Shown: in pieces, positions 8,712-18,675 of the stretch | How positions within the stretch are numbered: the stretch's first letter is position 1 | How the letters are laid out: each line of letters starts with the position of its first letter | Origin: Thermoflexibacter ruber | GTDB taxonomy: Bacteria > Bacteroidota > Bacteroidia > Cytophagales > Thermoflexibacteraceae | Reading direction: 5' to 3' | NCBI RefSeq assembly: GCF_900113045.1 | Contig: NZ_FONY01000013.1 | Location: 61,212 to 125,211, forward strand | DNA: 64,000 nucleotides | The notes under the pieces: model-generated | Databases searched by the model: none | What the model was told of the DNA's origin: nothing | What the model saw: the letters and a program-made list of their open reading frames with translations, nothing else | Position numbers and translations under genes: made by a program

Positions 8712-9474
8712 GCTTTTCTTTGCTCAGGAAGGCGGCAATGCCTTTTTTACAGTCCTCAAAAGCTCTTGCTTTAGCATTTACCTCTGCGGCATAGACTAAG
8801 GCTTCGCTGAGTGAGCGTTCCTGAATGTCTGCTATCATCTGCTTAGTTGCTTTCATTGCTTGAGCAGAATTAGTTTGGCAGAGATGCAAAGCAAACTCAT
8901 CTACTTTCTCGTATAATTCATTGTCAAACAATACTTCTGTAACTATGCCGTATTCTTGTGCTTGGCTTGCCTCTATCAAGTCCCCAGAAAGCAACATTTC
9001 CTTTGCCCTTGCTTCTCCTATTTTTCTAATCAAGAAAGTCATTACGATAGCAGGGACGAACCCTATTTTTACCTCTGTGTAGCCAAACTTTGCTTCAGAA
9101 ACGCTAAACACAAAGTCGCAGACAGTTATCAGCCCGCAACCTCCTGCGATAGCATGACCTTGCACAGCCGCAATGACAATTTTAGGGTGGCGATAAATCT
9201 GTAAATACAAGTCTTTGAGGTAGTGAGAATCTACTAAATTTTCTTCAAAAGTATGAGTTTGTAAAGACTGAAGATAGCCCAAGTCAGCTCCCGCACAAAA
9301 TACTTTCCCTTCTGCTTTTAGTACAATTACCTTTACTTCTTCCTCATGCTCGGCTCTTGAAAAAGCCTCTTTGAGTTCGGAAACCAACTGCTTGTTAAAA
9401 GCATTCCGCTTCTCTGGACGATTAAGCGTAATGTAGGCTATACGATTATTGACCTCATAACGAATTTCTTGCAT
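8701..9474 (-). CDS. Enoyl-CoA hydratase/isomerase family protein (methylglutaconyl-CoA hydratase-like)
   Basis: 257-residue crotonase-fold protein with FCAGADLGYLQ, GHAIAGGCGL (oxyanion hole) and YTEVKIGFVPAIV (catalytic Glu region). The pattern is close to AUH/LiuC-type hydratases of leucine degradation, but other short-chain enoyl-CoA hydratases share it. No other leucine or acyl-CoA genes are next to it, so the substrate is an inference. It overlaps lspA by 11 bases tail to tail, and its promoter must lie in the 98-base gap after porV. Confidence 0.85.
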   Translation of the reverse strand: MQEIRYEVNNRIAYITLNRPEKRNAFNKQLVSELKEAFSRAEHEEEVKVIVLKAEGKVFCAGADLGYLQSLQTHTFEENLVDSHYLKDLYLQIYRHPKIVIAAVQGHAIAGGCGLITVCDFVFSVSEAKFGYTEVKIGFVPAIVMTFLIRKIGEARAKEMLLSGDLIEASQAQEYGIVTEVLFDNELYEKVDEFALHLCQTNSAQAMKATKQMIADIQERSLSEALVYAAEVNAKARAFEDCKKGIAAFLSKEKLSW

Positions 9475-9489
9475 AGTAGTATGGGCTTA

Positions 9490-9531
9490 AAAAGTAAAGA
9501 ATTACGCTGTGAATATAAAACGTAATTCTTT
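9490..9531 (-). terminator. Rho-independent terminator of porV
   Basis: An 11-bp perfect stem, AAAGAATTACG pairing with CGTAATTCTTT, around a 14-base loop. On the minus strand it is followed by ACTTTTT. It lies just downstream of the porV stop and upstream of the next leftward gene. Confidence 0.65.
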
Positions 9532-9572
9532 GATAATGATAATTTTTTACTACTTGTTTTTGATTCACGAAA

Positions 9573-10778
9573 TTATTGTACTGCACCTTCTTCGTCAGTA
9601 ACAGATTTTTCTTGCTTGCTTCTACCGAAATCAAATAGCAACGTAAAACGCATAGTATCTGCCAAAGGATGATTCTGAATGGTTGGCATCATGTAGGCAA
9701 AATCTATCCCAAATTTCTGATAACGGAAACCTAAGCCCAAAGTAAAATACTTTCTGGCTCCTTTGATAGTGTTTTCATTAAAATACCCTCCTCTTAGCGC
9801 AAATATATCTTTGTACCAATACTCTGCCCCCATAGCAAACATGAGTTCTTGTATTTCCTCTCGCAATCCGTTAGGAGCGTCATTAAAAGAACCAAACATC
9901 GCCGAAACTAAGGTTCTATCTGGGTCTTTACCTTTGATGATTTGTCCTTGTCCATTTCGGATGGGAGGAGTAGGCACTAAGAGTTTGTTGATGTCTAAGG
10001 CAAAAGTAAGTTTATTGTATTCGTCTATTTCTGCGGTAATACCTGTACCTAAGCGTAAATTAGTAGGGATATAATCTGCGGTAGTGGGGTTGTTGTAAGT
10101 CATTCTTCCGCCTATATTGGAAATATTTAATCCGAAAGCTACGGTGGTAGGAATCATTCCTATAATTTTTTTCTTCTCGTAATAGGCAGATATATCGGCT
10201 GCTACTACGTTACCGGGAGTAGCATTCACATTACCCGGTCCGTTGCTGAAGTTCCCTGCTAAGTTAGAGTGTACGAATCGCCCTGTAATAGCCATGCTAA
10301 ATTCTTTACTCAATTTTCTGGAATACGTCCCGTCTAAGGCAATTTCTCTTGGGTTAAAGTCCTGTTGCAATCTCCCTTGCAAGTCAGTAAACTGTATGCT
10401 ACCCATATTGAAGTAGCGCAAGGACATAGCTACAGCTTCTTGCTTACTAATCTTGTAATAACCAGATAGATAAGCAATAGACATATCATTTACTAACTTT
10501 TGTAGCCAAGGACTATAGGAGATAGACATGCCCATAGTCTTTTCTAAAAAAGCCAATTTGGCGGGATTCCAATGGGTCGCATTAGCATCTGGCGAAAGTG
10601 CTACCCCTACATCACCCATACCCGCGCTGCGCGCATCAGGGGTAATAGTCAGAAATGATACTGCGGTGGAGATTACCCTACGTGTAGAATCCTGCCCCAA
10701 GACTCCTATTTGAGCGAAAGTAATGCTATGCGAAATAGCCAGGAGCAGTAATGATGATAAAATTTGAATTAAGCGCAT
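9573..10778 (-). CDS. porV: Type IX secretion system outer-membrane protein PorV
   Basis: 401 residues with a signal peptide ending at TFAQ (about residue 23), then a FadL-like beta barrel. The blocks FLTITPDARSAGMGDVGVA and ATHWNPAKLAF are the PorV/LptO signature. PorV is the shuttle/channel component that takes T9SS cargo from the Sov channel to the attachment complex in Bacteroidota. The gene stands alone here, as it often does, and has its own terminator. No PorU lies next to it. The length and motifs match true PorV rather than PorQ. Confidence 0.92.
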   Translation of the reverse strand: MRLIQILSSLLLLAISHSITFAQIGVLGQDSTRRVISTAVSFLTITPDARSAGMGDVGVALSPDANATHWNPAKLAFLEKTMGMSISYSPWLQKLVNDMSIAYLSGYYKISKQEAVAMSLRYFNMGSIQFTDLQGRLQQDFNPREIALDGTYSRKLSKEFSMAITGRFVHSNLAGNFSNGPGNVNATPGNVVAADISAYYEKKKIIGMIPTTVAFGLNISNIGGRMTYNNPTTADYIPTNLRLGTGITAEIDEYNKLTFALDINKLLVPTPPIRNGQGQIIKGKDPDRTLVSAMFGSFNDAPNGLREEIQELMFAMGAEYWYKDIFALRGGYFNENTIKGARKYFTLGLGFRYQKFGIDFAYMMPTIQNHPLADTMRFTLLFDFGRSKQEKSVTDEEGAVQ

Positions 10779-11125
10779 AGTTTAAAATTTGAGAAAAACG
10801 TGAATAATAGATTAATCAAGGTGCTTTGTGTTTTACACATTAGTACATAAGGCATGAACGCATATACCTACCTTACTATGTTCTTACTTTCTCATTTTTA
10901 AACACCTTTTAATTGCGTAAAGTTAATTCATTCAGTTTATTTTTAGTTTTCTCAAAATAGATAGAAGTGTGCCAAATATCTATGAGGGAGCGATAATTTT
11001 TATCGTTATTGCTTACAAAAATAATGTATTTTTATGTGTTAAGTCAAATTATTAAATATGAATTTTTAAAGATTCCTTTAAAAGTAATATTATTTCCTGA
11101 AAAAGTAAAGCAAAAGGTATTTGCG
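10779..11125. other. Intergenic region upstream of porV
   Basis: About 350 AT-rich bases between the porV start and the end of the TPR kinase gene, both on the minus strand. It must hold the porV promoter and the end of the kinase transcript. I see no hairpin with a T-run and no small gene. Confidence 0.4.
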
Positions 11126-13294
11126 CTACTCAATTCCAACGGGCAAACAAATGACAAACTCTGTACCCTTGCCTATTTCAGAAAAAACTTCTATTGTTCC
11201 TTTGTGATTGCGAATAATACCATAGCTAATGGAAAGTCCCAAGCCTGTGCCTTCGCCTATGTCTTTGGTGGTGAAAAAAGGCTCAAAAATTTTAGCCTTG
11301 ACGCTCTCTGACATTCCTGCCCCTGTATCTTTGATAGATATGCTTACATAATCTCTTTCTTCTTTATGAACTAACTTAGTAGTAATAGTGATTTTACCAC
11401 CGTTTTCCATTGCTTGTATCGCATTGGCAATGATATTGGTAAATACTTGATTGATTTGACCGTGTAGTGCAGCTATCTCAGGGATTTTGTCGCCATACTT
11501 TTTTGAAACAGTAATATTTTTGGCAAGTTTGTTTCTAAGTAACATCAAAGCGGCATCTATGTCATTATGAATATCTCCTATCTTAGGTTTGCCCTCGTCT
11601 AAGCGAGAAAAATTGCGCAAACCCTTGACGATTTCTGTGGTTCGTACCGCACCAATTTTAATGTCTTTGATAAGTAAGTTGATTTCTTCTTTAATATCTT
11701 CGTATTCTTTCAAGGTTTCTGCTTTTTTGAGTTGCAAGACTTTTTCTTGGATTTTGGTACTGTCCTCTTCTTTGAGGATGTACTGAAATAAGTCCGTAAC
11801 TTGGTAAAAACTGTGGATATTGCTCTCCAATGCTCCAATGCCTGCATAAATAAAATTCAGTGGGTTATTAATCTCATGGGCTATTCCTGCGGTCAGTTGT
11901 CCCAAAGATGCCATTTTCTCGGAGTGAATCAACTGACTTTGTGTGCTTTTAAGTTGGATAAGTGCTTCATTTAAGGCTGTATTTTTTTCTTCTAGCGCTA
12001 TGTTAGCTTTTTTCTTTACATTGTAATTGTTAAAAAACAAGACTAAGAAAACTAAACTTATTATCAAAATAGCAATTAGCCCGTAATTGATAATATTTTT
12101 TTGGTCTAACTCGGCTTTTTGCGCTCTCTGCTCGCTTCTTAGTGCATTGATTTCCTGCTCTTTGGTCTGTGCCTCATATTTAGTTCGCATCTCTGCCAAC
12201 TGCCTGATATTAGTTTCGTTGAATAGACTGTCTTTGGTGGTATCGTATATTTGATAGTACTCAAAAGCCTTCTGATAATCGCGCTGAAAGGCATAAATCT
12301 CCGCTAATTGAAAACTGGATTCTTTGATAATTTCTCGCAATCCCAATTCCTGAGCCAACTGATAGCTTTGCAAGGCATAGTTCAGTGCATTCTCAAACAA
12401 GCCAGCTTTGCGGTAGGCAATAGCAATGTTTTGTAAACTATTTGCCATGCCGCTTTTATCTTCTAATTTCTGACGAATCTCCAAAGATTCTCTGCATACT
12501 TTCCATGCTTGGGAATATTTGCCTTGTTTGATATATACACTACCTATGTTATTTTTTACTTCTGATATACCCTTTAAGTCCTCAGATTCCTCAAAAAAAG
12601 CTAAAGATTGGTTATAATAATACAAAGCGTCAGTCAGCTTGCCCTCATCGCGAAGTATTCGGGCTATATTATTGGAAACATAAGCAACGGATTGAGGTTT
12701 TTTGATATACCTATAATAGAGAAGAGCTTGTTGGAAGTAGCTTTTTGCTTGGTTAGTGTCTGATTGTTTTTCATGAATTAGCCCAATATTATTTAGGCTC
12801 GAGGCTCTTAGCAAGGTATCATTGAGCTGGTCTGCCAGACGCAGGGCTTGCAAGTGTAAGTCTAAAGATTTTAAGTAAGTCCCTTGCTTGTAATAAACCA
12901 AACCCTTAGAGGACAAAATATTACCTATCAAGTGTTTATCTTTTAACTCCTTTGCAAGGGTGTCAGATGAGTCATAGTACTCTAAAGCCTTGACATAATT
13001 CCCGCTATGGTAGTAGAAAGTGCCTATGTAAAATGTAGTATAAGCCTCTCCTTTTTTATATTTGATTTTTTGGGAAAGTGTAAGTGCTTGTTCTAAGTAT
13101 GTCTTTGCCGTAGTAGGTTTAACGTATAAATACTCTGCCCATAACCTATTGATTATATTTACTTTATTAGAATCTTCTTGAGCATGAATAAGTAGGTTCT
13201 TCAAGCTATCTATGACTCTTTGTCGTTGAGCTAAGAGTTTGGAGAAGCTTGCAAAAAGCAAAATACAACAAAATAGGCTAATTAATCTAAACAT
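11126..13294 (-). CDS. TPR-containing sensor histidine kinase
   Basis: About 722 residues from the ATG at 13294, chosen because it gives a clean signal peptide (MFRLISLFCCILLFASFSK). An earlier in-frame ATG at 13369 adds 25 residues. Residues from about 60 to 380 form repeated TPR units (for example NNIGLIHEKQ, NNIGSVYIKQGKY, LQNIAIAYRKAGL). A membrane helix follows (YGLIAILIISLVFLVLFF), then a coiled coil, HisKA with GIAHEINNPL, and a HATPase with NIIANAIQAM, DTGAGM and GTGLGLSISYGI. The periplasmic TPR sensor with a cytoplasmic kinase is common in Bacteroidota. It is transcribed away from the 7TM-DISM kinase at 13469. Confidence 0.9.
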   Translation of the reverse strand: MFRLISLFCCILLFASFSKLLAQRQRVIDSLKNLLIHAQEDSNKVNIINRLWAEYLYVKPTTAKTYLEQALTLSQKIKYKKGEAYTTFYIGTFYYHSGNYVKALEYYDSSDTLAKELKDKHLIGNILSSKGLVYYKQGTYLKSLDLHLQALRLADQLNDTLLRASSLNNIGLIHEKQSDTNQAKSYFQQALLYYRYIKKPQSVAYVSNNIARILRDEGKLTDALYYYNQSLAFFEESEDLKGISEVKNNIGSVYIKQGKYSQAWKVCRESLEIRQKLEDKSGMANSLQNIAIAYRKAGLFENALNYALQSYQLAQELGLREIIKESSFQLAEIYAFQRDYQKAFEYYQIYDTTKDSLFNETNIRQLAEMRTKYEAQTKEQEINALRSEQRAQKAELDQKNIINYGLIAILIISLVFLVLFFNNYNVKKKANIALEEKNTALNEALIQLKSTQSQLIHSEKMASLGQLTAGIAHEINNPLNFIYAGIGALESNIHSFYQVTDLFQYILKEEDSTKIQEKVLQLKKAETLKEYEDIKEEINLLIKDIKIGAVRTTEIVKGLRNFSRLDEGKPKIGDIHNDIDAALMLLRNKLAKNITVSKKYGDKIPEIAALHGQINQVFTNIIANAIQAMENGGKITITTKLVHKEERDYVSISIKDTGAGMSESVKAKIFEPFFTTKDIGEGTGLGLSISYGIIRNHKGTIEVFSEIGKGTEFVICLPVGIE

Positions 13295-13468
13295 TGAAAG
13301 TTTGCTACTATTAAATAAAAGTAAGAAAATCTTAGCGGTAAAAGTAAATATTTTACTTAGATTCAACAAATAAGTTCAATATTATACTAAAGAGAAAAGT
13401 TGCTTTTCCTAAACTTACATGATTTTTGCTTTTAAATATACAACTGAGTAATTGATAAAATAGATAAA

Positions 13469-15991
13469 GTGACATTATTTACTTTTGAATCTTGTAAAAC
13501 TCACTACTTGGAAAAAGTAGCAAAGTATGTATCCACAAAAAATCATTGCAAAAAACTTTTACTGAGTTTTTTATTTTGTACCTTTTTGCTTGGGTGTACA
13601 GCTTCTCTATTGGCTCAGAATGAGGAAGTAGTCGTATTAAAAAATGAAACAGACTTACTTTTAGTAGGGAAGCAGCTATACTTTTGGGAGGATATAGACG
13701 GTAAGTTAAGCATAGAGGATATTTTAAGCCCTACTTACCAAGCGAAATTTCAGAAAAATACAACTAATGTTTTTGCTCGTCCTGCCTCTACCAAAGTGTA
13801 TTGGATAAAACTCACCGTGCAGAATTTGTCCTCTGTGCAAGCTTGGATAGAGGCAGGCAGTATTGCCCTTTGGTACATAGACTATTATACCGCAGAAGCA
13901 GGGAGTTATCAACTAAAATTGCAGACAGGTTTTTTCCGTCCTGAACAAAATAAAGCCTACCCCACTAACTTGTTTTGGCTACCCTTGCCTGGCTCCTCGC
14001 AACCCCAGACAGTTTACCTACGCATACAAAGCCTAAGAACTATGGAACTGCCCTTGCAGGTAGGCACTTTGCTTTCCTTGCACCAAAACAAAACTAAGAC
14101 AGATTATATAGTAGGAGGCTTTGTAGGGCTAATACTAATGATGTTTTTATATAACTTATTTTTACTCATAGCTACGAAGGACAGGGTTTATATTTGGTAC
14201 GTTTTGTATCTTTTCTCTACTATCTTTATTTTTACTTTTCTGAATCAGTACCCACTTTTAGTTTATCTTTTTCCAAAACTTCGCTACGCCTCCCAACAGT
14301 ATATTATTTCTTTGCAAAATATCTCCTACCTCTTTGCCGCAGTATTTGCTATTGATTTTCTCAATTTTCGCCGTCATGTTCCGTACTTCCGAGTATATCT
14401 GCTATGCTTGCTATTAGTGATGATAGGAGTAATTCCTTGCTGCAATATTTTGCATATTATTCCTTTTCCTATCCTCAGTCTTACCAACCAAATGCTTGTT
14501 TTGGTCTTAGCTCTTTCGTTAGTAAGTGTCAGTTTATATTTATGGATTACCAAAAAAGAGCGGATTGCAAAATTCTATGCTTGGGGGTGGATATTCTTTT
14601 TTTCTTCTACTTTTAGTTTCATCTTTACTATCAATGGGGTGATTCCTTACCACTTTCTTTCTCGAAATGCTACATTTCTCGGTGTTAGTTTAGAAGCTCT
14701 GATGTTTTCCCTTGCTCTTGCCGATAGAATTAGACAAATGCGAAAAAGTCAGTTAGAGTCGCGGCTTGCCATCTTGCAAAAAACGCTTGAAAACAAAAAA
14801 CTCATAGAGCAGCAGAATATCATCTTGGAGCAGAAAGTAAAAGAAAGAACCGCAGAGCTGCAAGAGCAAAAGCATCTTTTTGAGAATCAAAGTATTATGC
14901 TTGAGCAGATGAGTTCTCTTGCCAGAGTAGGCGGTTGGGAATTAGACCTTATTTCTCAAAAATCTACTTGGAGCAAAACTACCAAAGAAATACACGAAGT
15001 ACCCCTTGACTTCGAACCCTCTATAGAAAAGGGCTTGGCATTTTTCAAAGAGGGTAAGGATAGAGAGAAAATTAGCCAAGCAGTCCAACAACTCATAGAA
15101 TATGGCACACCTTACAACATAGAACTGAAACTTATCACTGCAAAAGGCAACGAACTTTGGGTAAGGCTTATAGGCAGGGCAGAGTTTGAGCAAGGAGTTT
15201 GCAAAAGGATTTATGGGGCTATCTATGACATAGATGCTATGAAAAGAGCAGAAGAAAAAATAAAAAGCCAATACGATATACTCCTTAAACACTCAGAAAA
15301 ATTGGCACAAGCCAATGCCACCAAAGATAAACTCTTTTCTATTATTGGGCATGACCTACGCAGCCCTATCAATACCTTATTAAACCTTTTAGATGTGATT
15401 TCCAAAGGATTTATTTCCGTAGAGGAGTTCCAACAACTACTCCCCAAAGTCCACCAAAACGTAAAAACTGTGCATCATACCTTAGAAAATCTTTTGCAGT
15501 GGTCTTATTCGCAGATGCAAGGCATCAAAAGCGCACCTAAGCAGGTAGAACTGCACGAAATAGTGTTGGAAAATATAGCACTTTTTACCGAAGCGGCTCA
15601 AAACAAAGAAATCCAACTCATATACGATGTTCCGTCTGACTATGTAGTTTTTGCAGATGAAAACCAGACGCGCCTCATCATTAGAAATCTGCTGAACAAT
15701 GCCATCAAATTTACCAAAAAAGGAGGTACTATTAGCGTTTTTGCCAAAAGAGAAGGTAATTTTATCGTATTGACTATCAAAGACACAGGAGTAGGAATGT
15801 CAGAAGAACAGGTCGCCAGCCTGTTTAAAAATAATACCAGTTTTTCTACCTACGGCACAAGCGGTGAAAAAGGTACAGGTTTGGGGCTGATGCTTTGCAA
15901 GGAAATGGTAGAGCAAAACAAAGGGAAAATATGTGTAGAAAGTGAACTTGGGAAGGGCAGTGCTTTTATTTTTAGTCTGCCTATGCCTTAA
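13469..15991 (+). CDS. 7TM-DISM sensor histidine kinase with PAS domain
   Basis: 840 residues. A secretion signal (about 28-49, KLLLSFLFCTFLLGC) precedes a 7TMR-DISMED2 sensor domain (about 55-195). Seven membrane helices follow (about 212-420), then a coiled coil (425-475), a PAS domain (about 480-600, GGWELDL...GAIYDID), HisKA with IGHDLRSPINTL, and a HATPase with NLLNNAIKF, DTGVGM and KGTGLGLMLCKE. The DISMED2 domain often binds carbohydrates. The start is uncertain: the frame opens with GTG at 13469 and has no clean ATG before the signal sequence. The kinase core closely resembles that of the kinase at 22536. Confidence 0.9.
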   Translation: MTLFTFESCKTHYLEKVAKYVSTKNHCKKLLLSFLFCTFLLGCTASLLAQNEEVVVLKNETDLLLVGKQLYFWEDIDGKLSIEDILSPTYQAKFQKNTTNVFARPASTKVYWIKLTVQNLSSVQAWIEAGSIALWYIDYYTAEAGSYQLKLQTGFFRPEQNKAYPTNLFWLPLPGSSQPQTVYLRIQSLRTMELPLQVGTLLSLHQNKTKTDYIVGGFVGLILMMFLYNLFLLIATKDRVYIWYVLYLFSTIFIFTFLNQYPLLVYLFPKLRYASQQYIISLQNISYLFAAVFAIDFLNFRRHVPYFRVYLLCLLLVMIGVIPCCNILHIIPFPILSLTNQMLVLVLALSLVSVSLYLWITKKERIAKFYAWGWIFFFSSTFSFIFTINGVIPYHFLSRNATFLGVSLEALMFSLALADRIRQMRKSQLESRLAILQKTLENKKLIEQQNIILEQKVKERTAELQEQKHLFENQSIMLEQMSSLARVGGWELDLISQKSTWSKTTKEIHEVPLDFEPSIEKGLAFFKEGKDREKISQAVQQLIEYGTPYNIELKLITAKGNELWVRLIGRAEFEQGVCKRIYGAIYDIDAMKRAEEKIKSQYDILLKHSEKLAQANATKDKLFSIIGHDLRSPINTLLNLLDVISKGFISVEEFQQLLPKVHQNVKTVHHTLENLLQWSYSQMQGIKSAPKQVELHEIVLENIALFTEAAQNKEIQLIYDVPSDYVVFADENQTRLIIRNLLNNAIKFTKKGGTISVFAKREGNFIVLTIKDTGVGMSEEQVASLFKNNTSFSTYGTSGEKGTGLGLMLCKEMVEQNKGKICVESELGKGSAFIFSLPMP

Positions 15992-15995
15992 AAAA

Positions 15996-16017
15996 ACATG
16001 ACAAAAGTCATCTTTTT
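15996..16017 (+). terminator. Possible terminator of the 7TM-DISM kinase gene
   Basis: ATGAC-aaaa-GTCAT forms a short 5-bp stem 6 bases after the stop, preceded by an A-run and followed by CTTTTTCC. It is weak but well placed. Confidence 0.35.
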
Positions 16018-16041
16018 CCAAAGACATAAATCATTTTTTTT

Positions 16042-17502
16042 ATGGCTTTTACCAGCGATTTTTGTCAAAAAATTATTCCCAACATGTCATCATCTACACT
16101 ACCCAAAGCAAATTTCAGGGATACCTTAGCTACGGCAGACCAAACAGGCAAACGCAAGTGGGTCTATCCCAAAAAGCAAAGTGGACGCTTCACCATAAGC
16201 AGAGAAATCGTAGGTTACTCTTTATTAGCTTTTCTTTTTGCTGCTCCTTTTATTAAGGTGGGAGGTTATCCGCTTTTACTTATCAATATTTTAGAACGCA
16301 AATTTGTGATTTTTGGGACAGTATTTTTTCCCCAAGATATGTATATTTTAGTGCTGATTTTTCTGAGTTTTTTAGCCTTTATCATCTTGTTTACCGTAGT
16401 TTACGGGCGTGTCTTTTGCGGGTGGGCTTGCCCTCAAACCATTTTCTTAGAATTGGTTTTTCGTAAAATAGAATACCTCATAGAAGGGGACTACATGAAG
16501 CAAAAAGCCTTAGATAAGGCAGAGTGGACTTGGGAAAAAATTTGGAAAAAGACTCTCAAACACAGTGTTTTCTTTGCTATTGCGGTTTTGATTGCCAATG
16601 TTTTTCTATCTTATATCATTGGTATTGAGAAACTTTATCAAATCATCACCTCTCCTACTTCTCAAAATATAGGAGGTTTTGCCTCTATGATGGCTTTTAG
16701 TGGGGCTTTTTACTTTGTTTTTGCAAAATTCAGGGAACAGGTTTGTGCGATTGCCTGCCCTTATGGAAGACTACAAGGAGTAATGCTCGACAGAGAATCC
16801 ATAGTGGTCGCTTATGACTACAAAAGAGGCGAACCCAGAGGCAAAATGAGAAAAGGGGAAGAAAGGAAAATAGGGGATTGCATAGATTGCGCCCAATGTG
16901 TCCATGTATGCCCCGCAGGGATTGATATTCGCAATGGTACACAGTTAGAGTGTATTAACTGCACGCTTTGTATAGATGCCTGCGATGAAATCATGGACAA
17001 AATCAGCAAACCCAGAGGACTTATCCGCTATGCGTCTATTGACGGCATAGAGAAAGGAACGAAATTTCACTTCAATACGCGCAGGATTGCCTATTCCGTA
17101 GTTTTGCTTGCCTTGCTTTCAGTGGCAGGAGGGCTACTTTTTACCAGAGGGAAAATAGATGCCACCTTGCTCAGGGCGCAAGGCACTACTTTCCAAAAAT
17201 TAGAAAATGGGAATATTTCTAACTTATACAATATTAAGATTATCAATAAGTCGCATGATGAAAGGACAATTCACTTGCGTTTGATTTCGCCTGAAAATGG
17301 AACAATCAAGATGATAGGTGATTCTCAACAAGCACAAAAAAATGAATTGCGACTGAGCTCGGAAGGCATTGCAGAAAGTTCTTTGTTTATAGAATTTCCT
17401 AAATCTGCTTTGAAAGGAATCCATACCAAAGTAGAAATCGGCTTGTATCAAGGAGAGGAACTGATGAAAACTTTGGATACAAAATTTGTTGCACCTAATT
17501 AA
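16042..17502 (+). CDS. ccoG: cbb3-type cytochrome c oxidase accessory protein CcoG
   Basis: 486 residues (or 472 from a second ATG at 16084). Five or so membrane helices, VFCGWACPQTIFLE, VCAIACPYGRLQ and two 4Fe-4S cysteine clusters (CIDCAQCVHVCPAG and CINCTLCIDACDE) define the FixG/RdxA/CcoG family. The C-terminal third is an Ig-like periplasmic domain after a last membrane helix (about 353-370). CcoG is thought to reduce copper for cbb3 oxidase assembly. It is followed by ccoH and a SafE-family gene, an assembly block usual in Bacteroidota, but ccoNOP are not in the window. Confidence 0.93.
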   Translation: MAFTSDFCQKIIPNMSSSTLPKANFRDTLATADQTGKRKWVYPKKQSGRFTISREIVGYSLLAFLFAAPFIKVGGYPLLLINILERKFVIFGTVFFPQDMYILVLIFLSFLAFIILFTVVYGRVFCGWACPQTIFLELVFRKIEYLIEGDYMKQKALDKAEWTWEKIWKKTLKHSVFFAIAVLIANVFLSYIIGIEKLYQIITSPTSQNIGGFASMMAFSGAFYFVFAKFREQVCAIACPYGRLQGVMLDRESIVVAYDYKRGEPRGKMRKGEERKIGDCIDCAQCVHVCPAGIDIRNGTQLECINCTLCIDACDEIMDKISKPRGLIRYASIDGIEKGTKFHFNTRRIAYSVVLLALLSVAGGLLFTRGKIDATLLRAQGTTFQKLENGNISNLYNIKIINKSHDERTIHLRLISPENGTIKMIGDSQQAQKNELRLSSEGIAESSLFIEFPKSALKGIHTKVEIGLYQGEELMKTLDTKFVAPN

Positions 17503-17515
17503 AATAAAAAATACC

Positions 17516-17956
17516 ATGAAAATCTCTATTCCAACCATAATCATTAGCACCTTTGTTGCTTTTGCAGGGATGATTGGCTATTTTGTTACCGTAGCCATGC
17601 GCTCGGAGGTCAATTTAGTCCGCCAAGACTACTACCAAGAAGAACTCAAGCATCAAGAATACATGGAAACTGTAGCCCGCACAGAGGCTTTGGGTGAGCA
17701 GGTGAAAGTAGTCTTAGACCGAGAGAAAAAGGTCTTGAACATTTTTATTGGATTAACTCCTGCTCCAATTCAAGGGAAAATAAAGTTTTACAGACCTTCG
17801 TCTTCTAAGTTGGATTTTGAGCAGGATTTCAATACCAATGCAGACGGGCTGTGCGAAATTCCACTTGACCGCCTCATCAAAGGCAACTGGAAAATGACCT
17901 TAGCCTTTGAAGTAGAAGGCAAAAAATACCTCAAACAAACCTCATTCAATTACTAA
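17516..17956 (+). CDS. ccoH: CcoH/FixH family protein
   Basis: About 146 residues from ATG 17516. An in-frame start at 17486 would lie inside ccoG and is unlikely. One N-terminal membrane helix (IPTIIISTFVAFAGMIGYFV) is followed by VNLVRQDYYQEELKHQEYME and a beta-rich periplasmic domain, as in FixH. It supports cbb3 oxidase assembly. It begins 13 bases after the ccoG stop and ends 14 bases before the SafE-like gene, so the three form one operon. Confidence 0.88.
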   Translation: MKISIPTIIISTFVAFAGMIGYFVTVAMRSEVNLVRQDYYQEELKHQEYMETVARTEALGEQVKVVLDREKKVLNIFIGLTPAPIQGKIKFYRPSSSKLDFEQDFNTNADGLCEIPLDRLIKGNWKMTLAFEVEGKKYLKQTSFNY

Positions 17957-17970
17957 AATATTATAAAACA

Positions 17971-18675
17971 ATGCTTTGGAGTGCGTTTATATTTGGCTTA
18001 TTAGGGAGCTTTCACTGCGTAGGAATGTGCGGTGCGATTGCTTTATCTATTCCTATGAATATCAGCACTCGCATTGCTTTGGTCAAGGATACGCTTTTTT
18101 ACAATTTGGGGCGAGTAATGATGTATAGCATTATTGGGCTGTTAGCAGGAATATTTGGACGTACCTTTGTAAGTTTGGGCTATCAGCAGTGGCTTTCTTT
18201 GGTAGTGGGGCTGCTGATTATTTCTGCCTTTATCATTCCTACTCGCTTGCAAGATGCTGTGTTTCACTATATTGGTTTAGATTTTTTACAAAAGAAAATA
18301 AGAAAACTTTTTGGAAAATTTATTACCAAACCTACCCCCCTCAATCTCCTATTTACAGGCATCTTAAATGGAATGTTGCCTTGCGGATTTGTCTATATTG
18401 CTTTAGCGGGAGCTGTGCTGACGGGAGATTGGATAGATAGCATGCTCTACATGGCAGTATTTGGTTTAGGCACAATCCCTATGATGGCAATTACTACTCT
18501 TTCAGGAAATTTGGTAACTATACAATTCAGGAACAGAATCAAAAAGCTAAAGCCTTACTTAGCTATCCTTGTTGCATTTTTATTCATTATCAGAGGCTTA
18601 TCTTTGGGAATACCCTACCTCAGCCCTAAACTCCCTGCGCCACACCAAACAGAGGAGGTTTGTGGAACGCATTAA
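17971..18675 (+). CDS. Sulfite exporter TauE/SafE family protein (cbb3-assembly associated)
   Basis: 234 residues with about six membrane helices and the N-terminal block GLLGSFHCVGMCGAIALSIP, whose cysteines (FHCVGMCG) are a hallmark of the SafE-like proteins found beside ccoGH. A second conserved block is NGMLPCGFVYIALAGA. The cysteines suggest copper or redox handling rather than sulfite export, but that is inference from gene context. It is the last gene of the ccoG-ccoH operon. Confidence 0.85.
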   Translation: MLWSAFIFGLLGSFHCVGMCGAIALSIPMNISTRIALVKDTLFYNLGRVMMYSIIGLLAGIFGRTFVSLGYQQWLSLVVGLLIISAFIIPTRLQDAVFHYIGLDFLQKKIRKLFGKFITKPTPLNLLFTGILNGMLPCGFVYIALAGAVLTGDWIDSMLYMAVFGLGTIPMMAITTLSGNLVTIQFRNRIKKLKPYLAILVAFLFIIRGLSLGIPYLSPKLPAPHQTEEVCGTH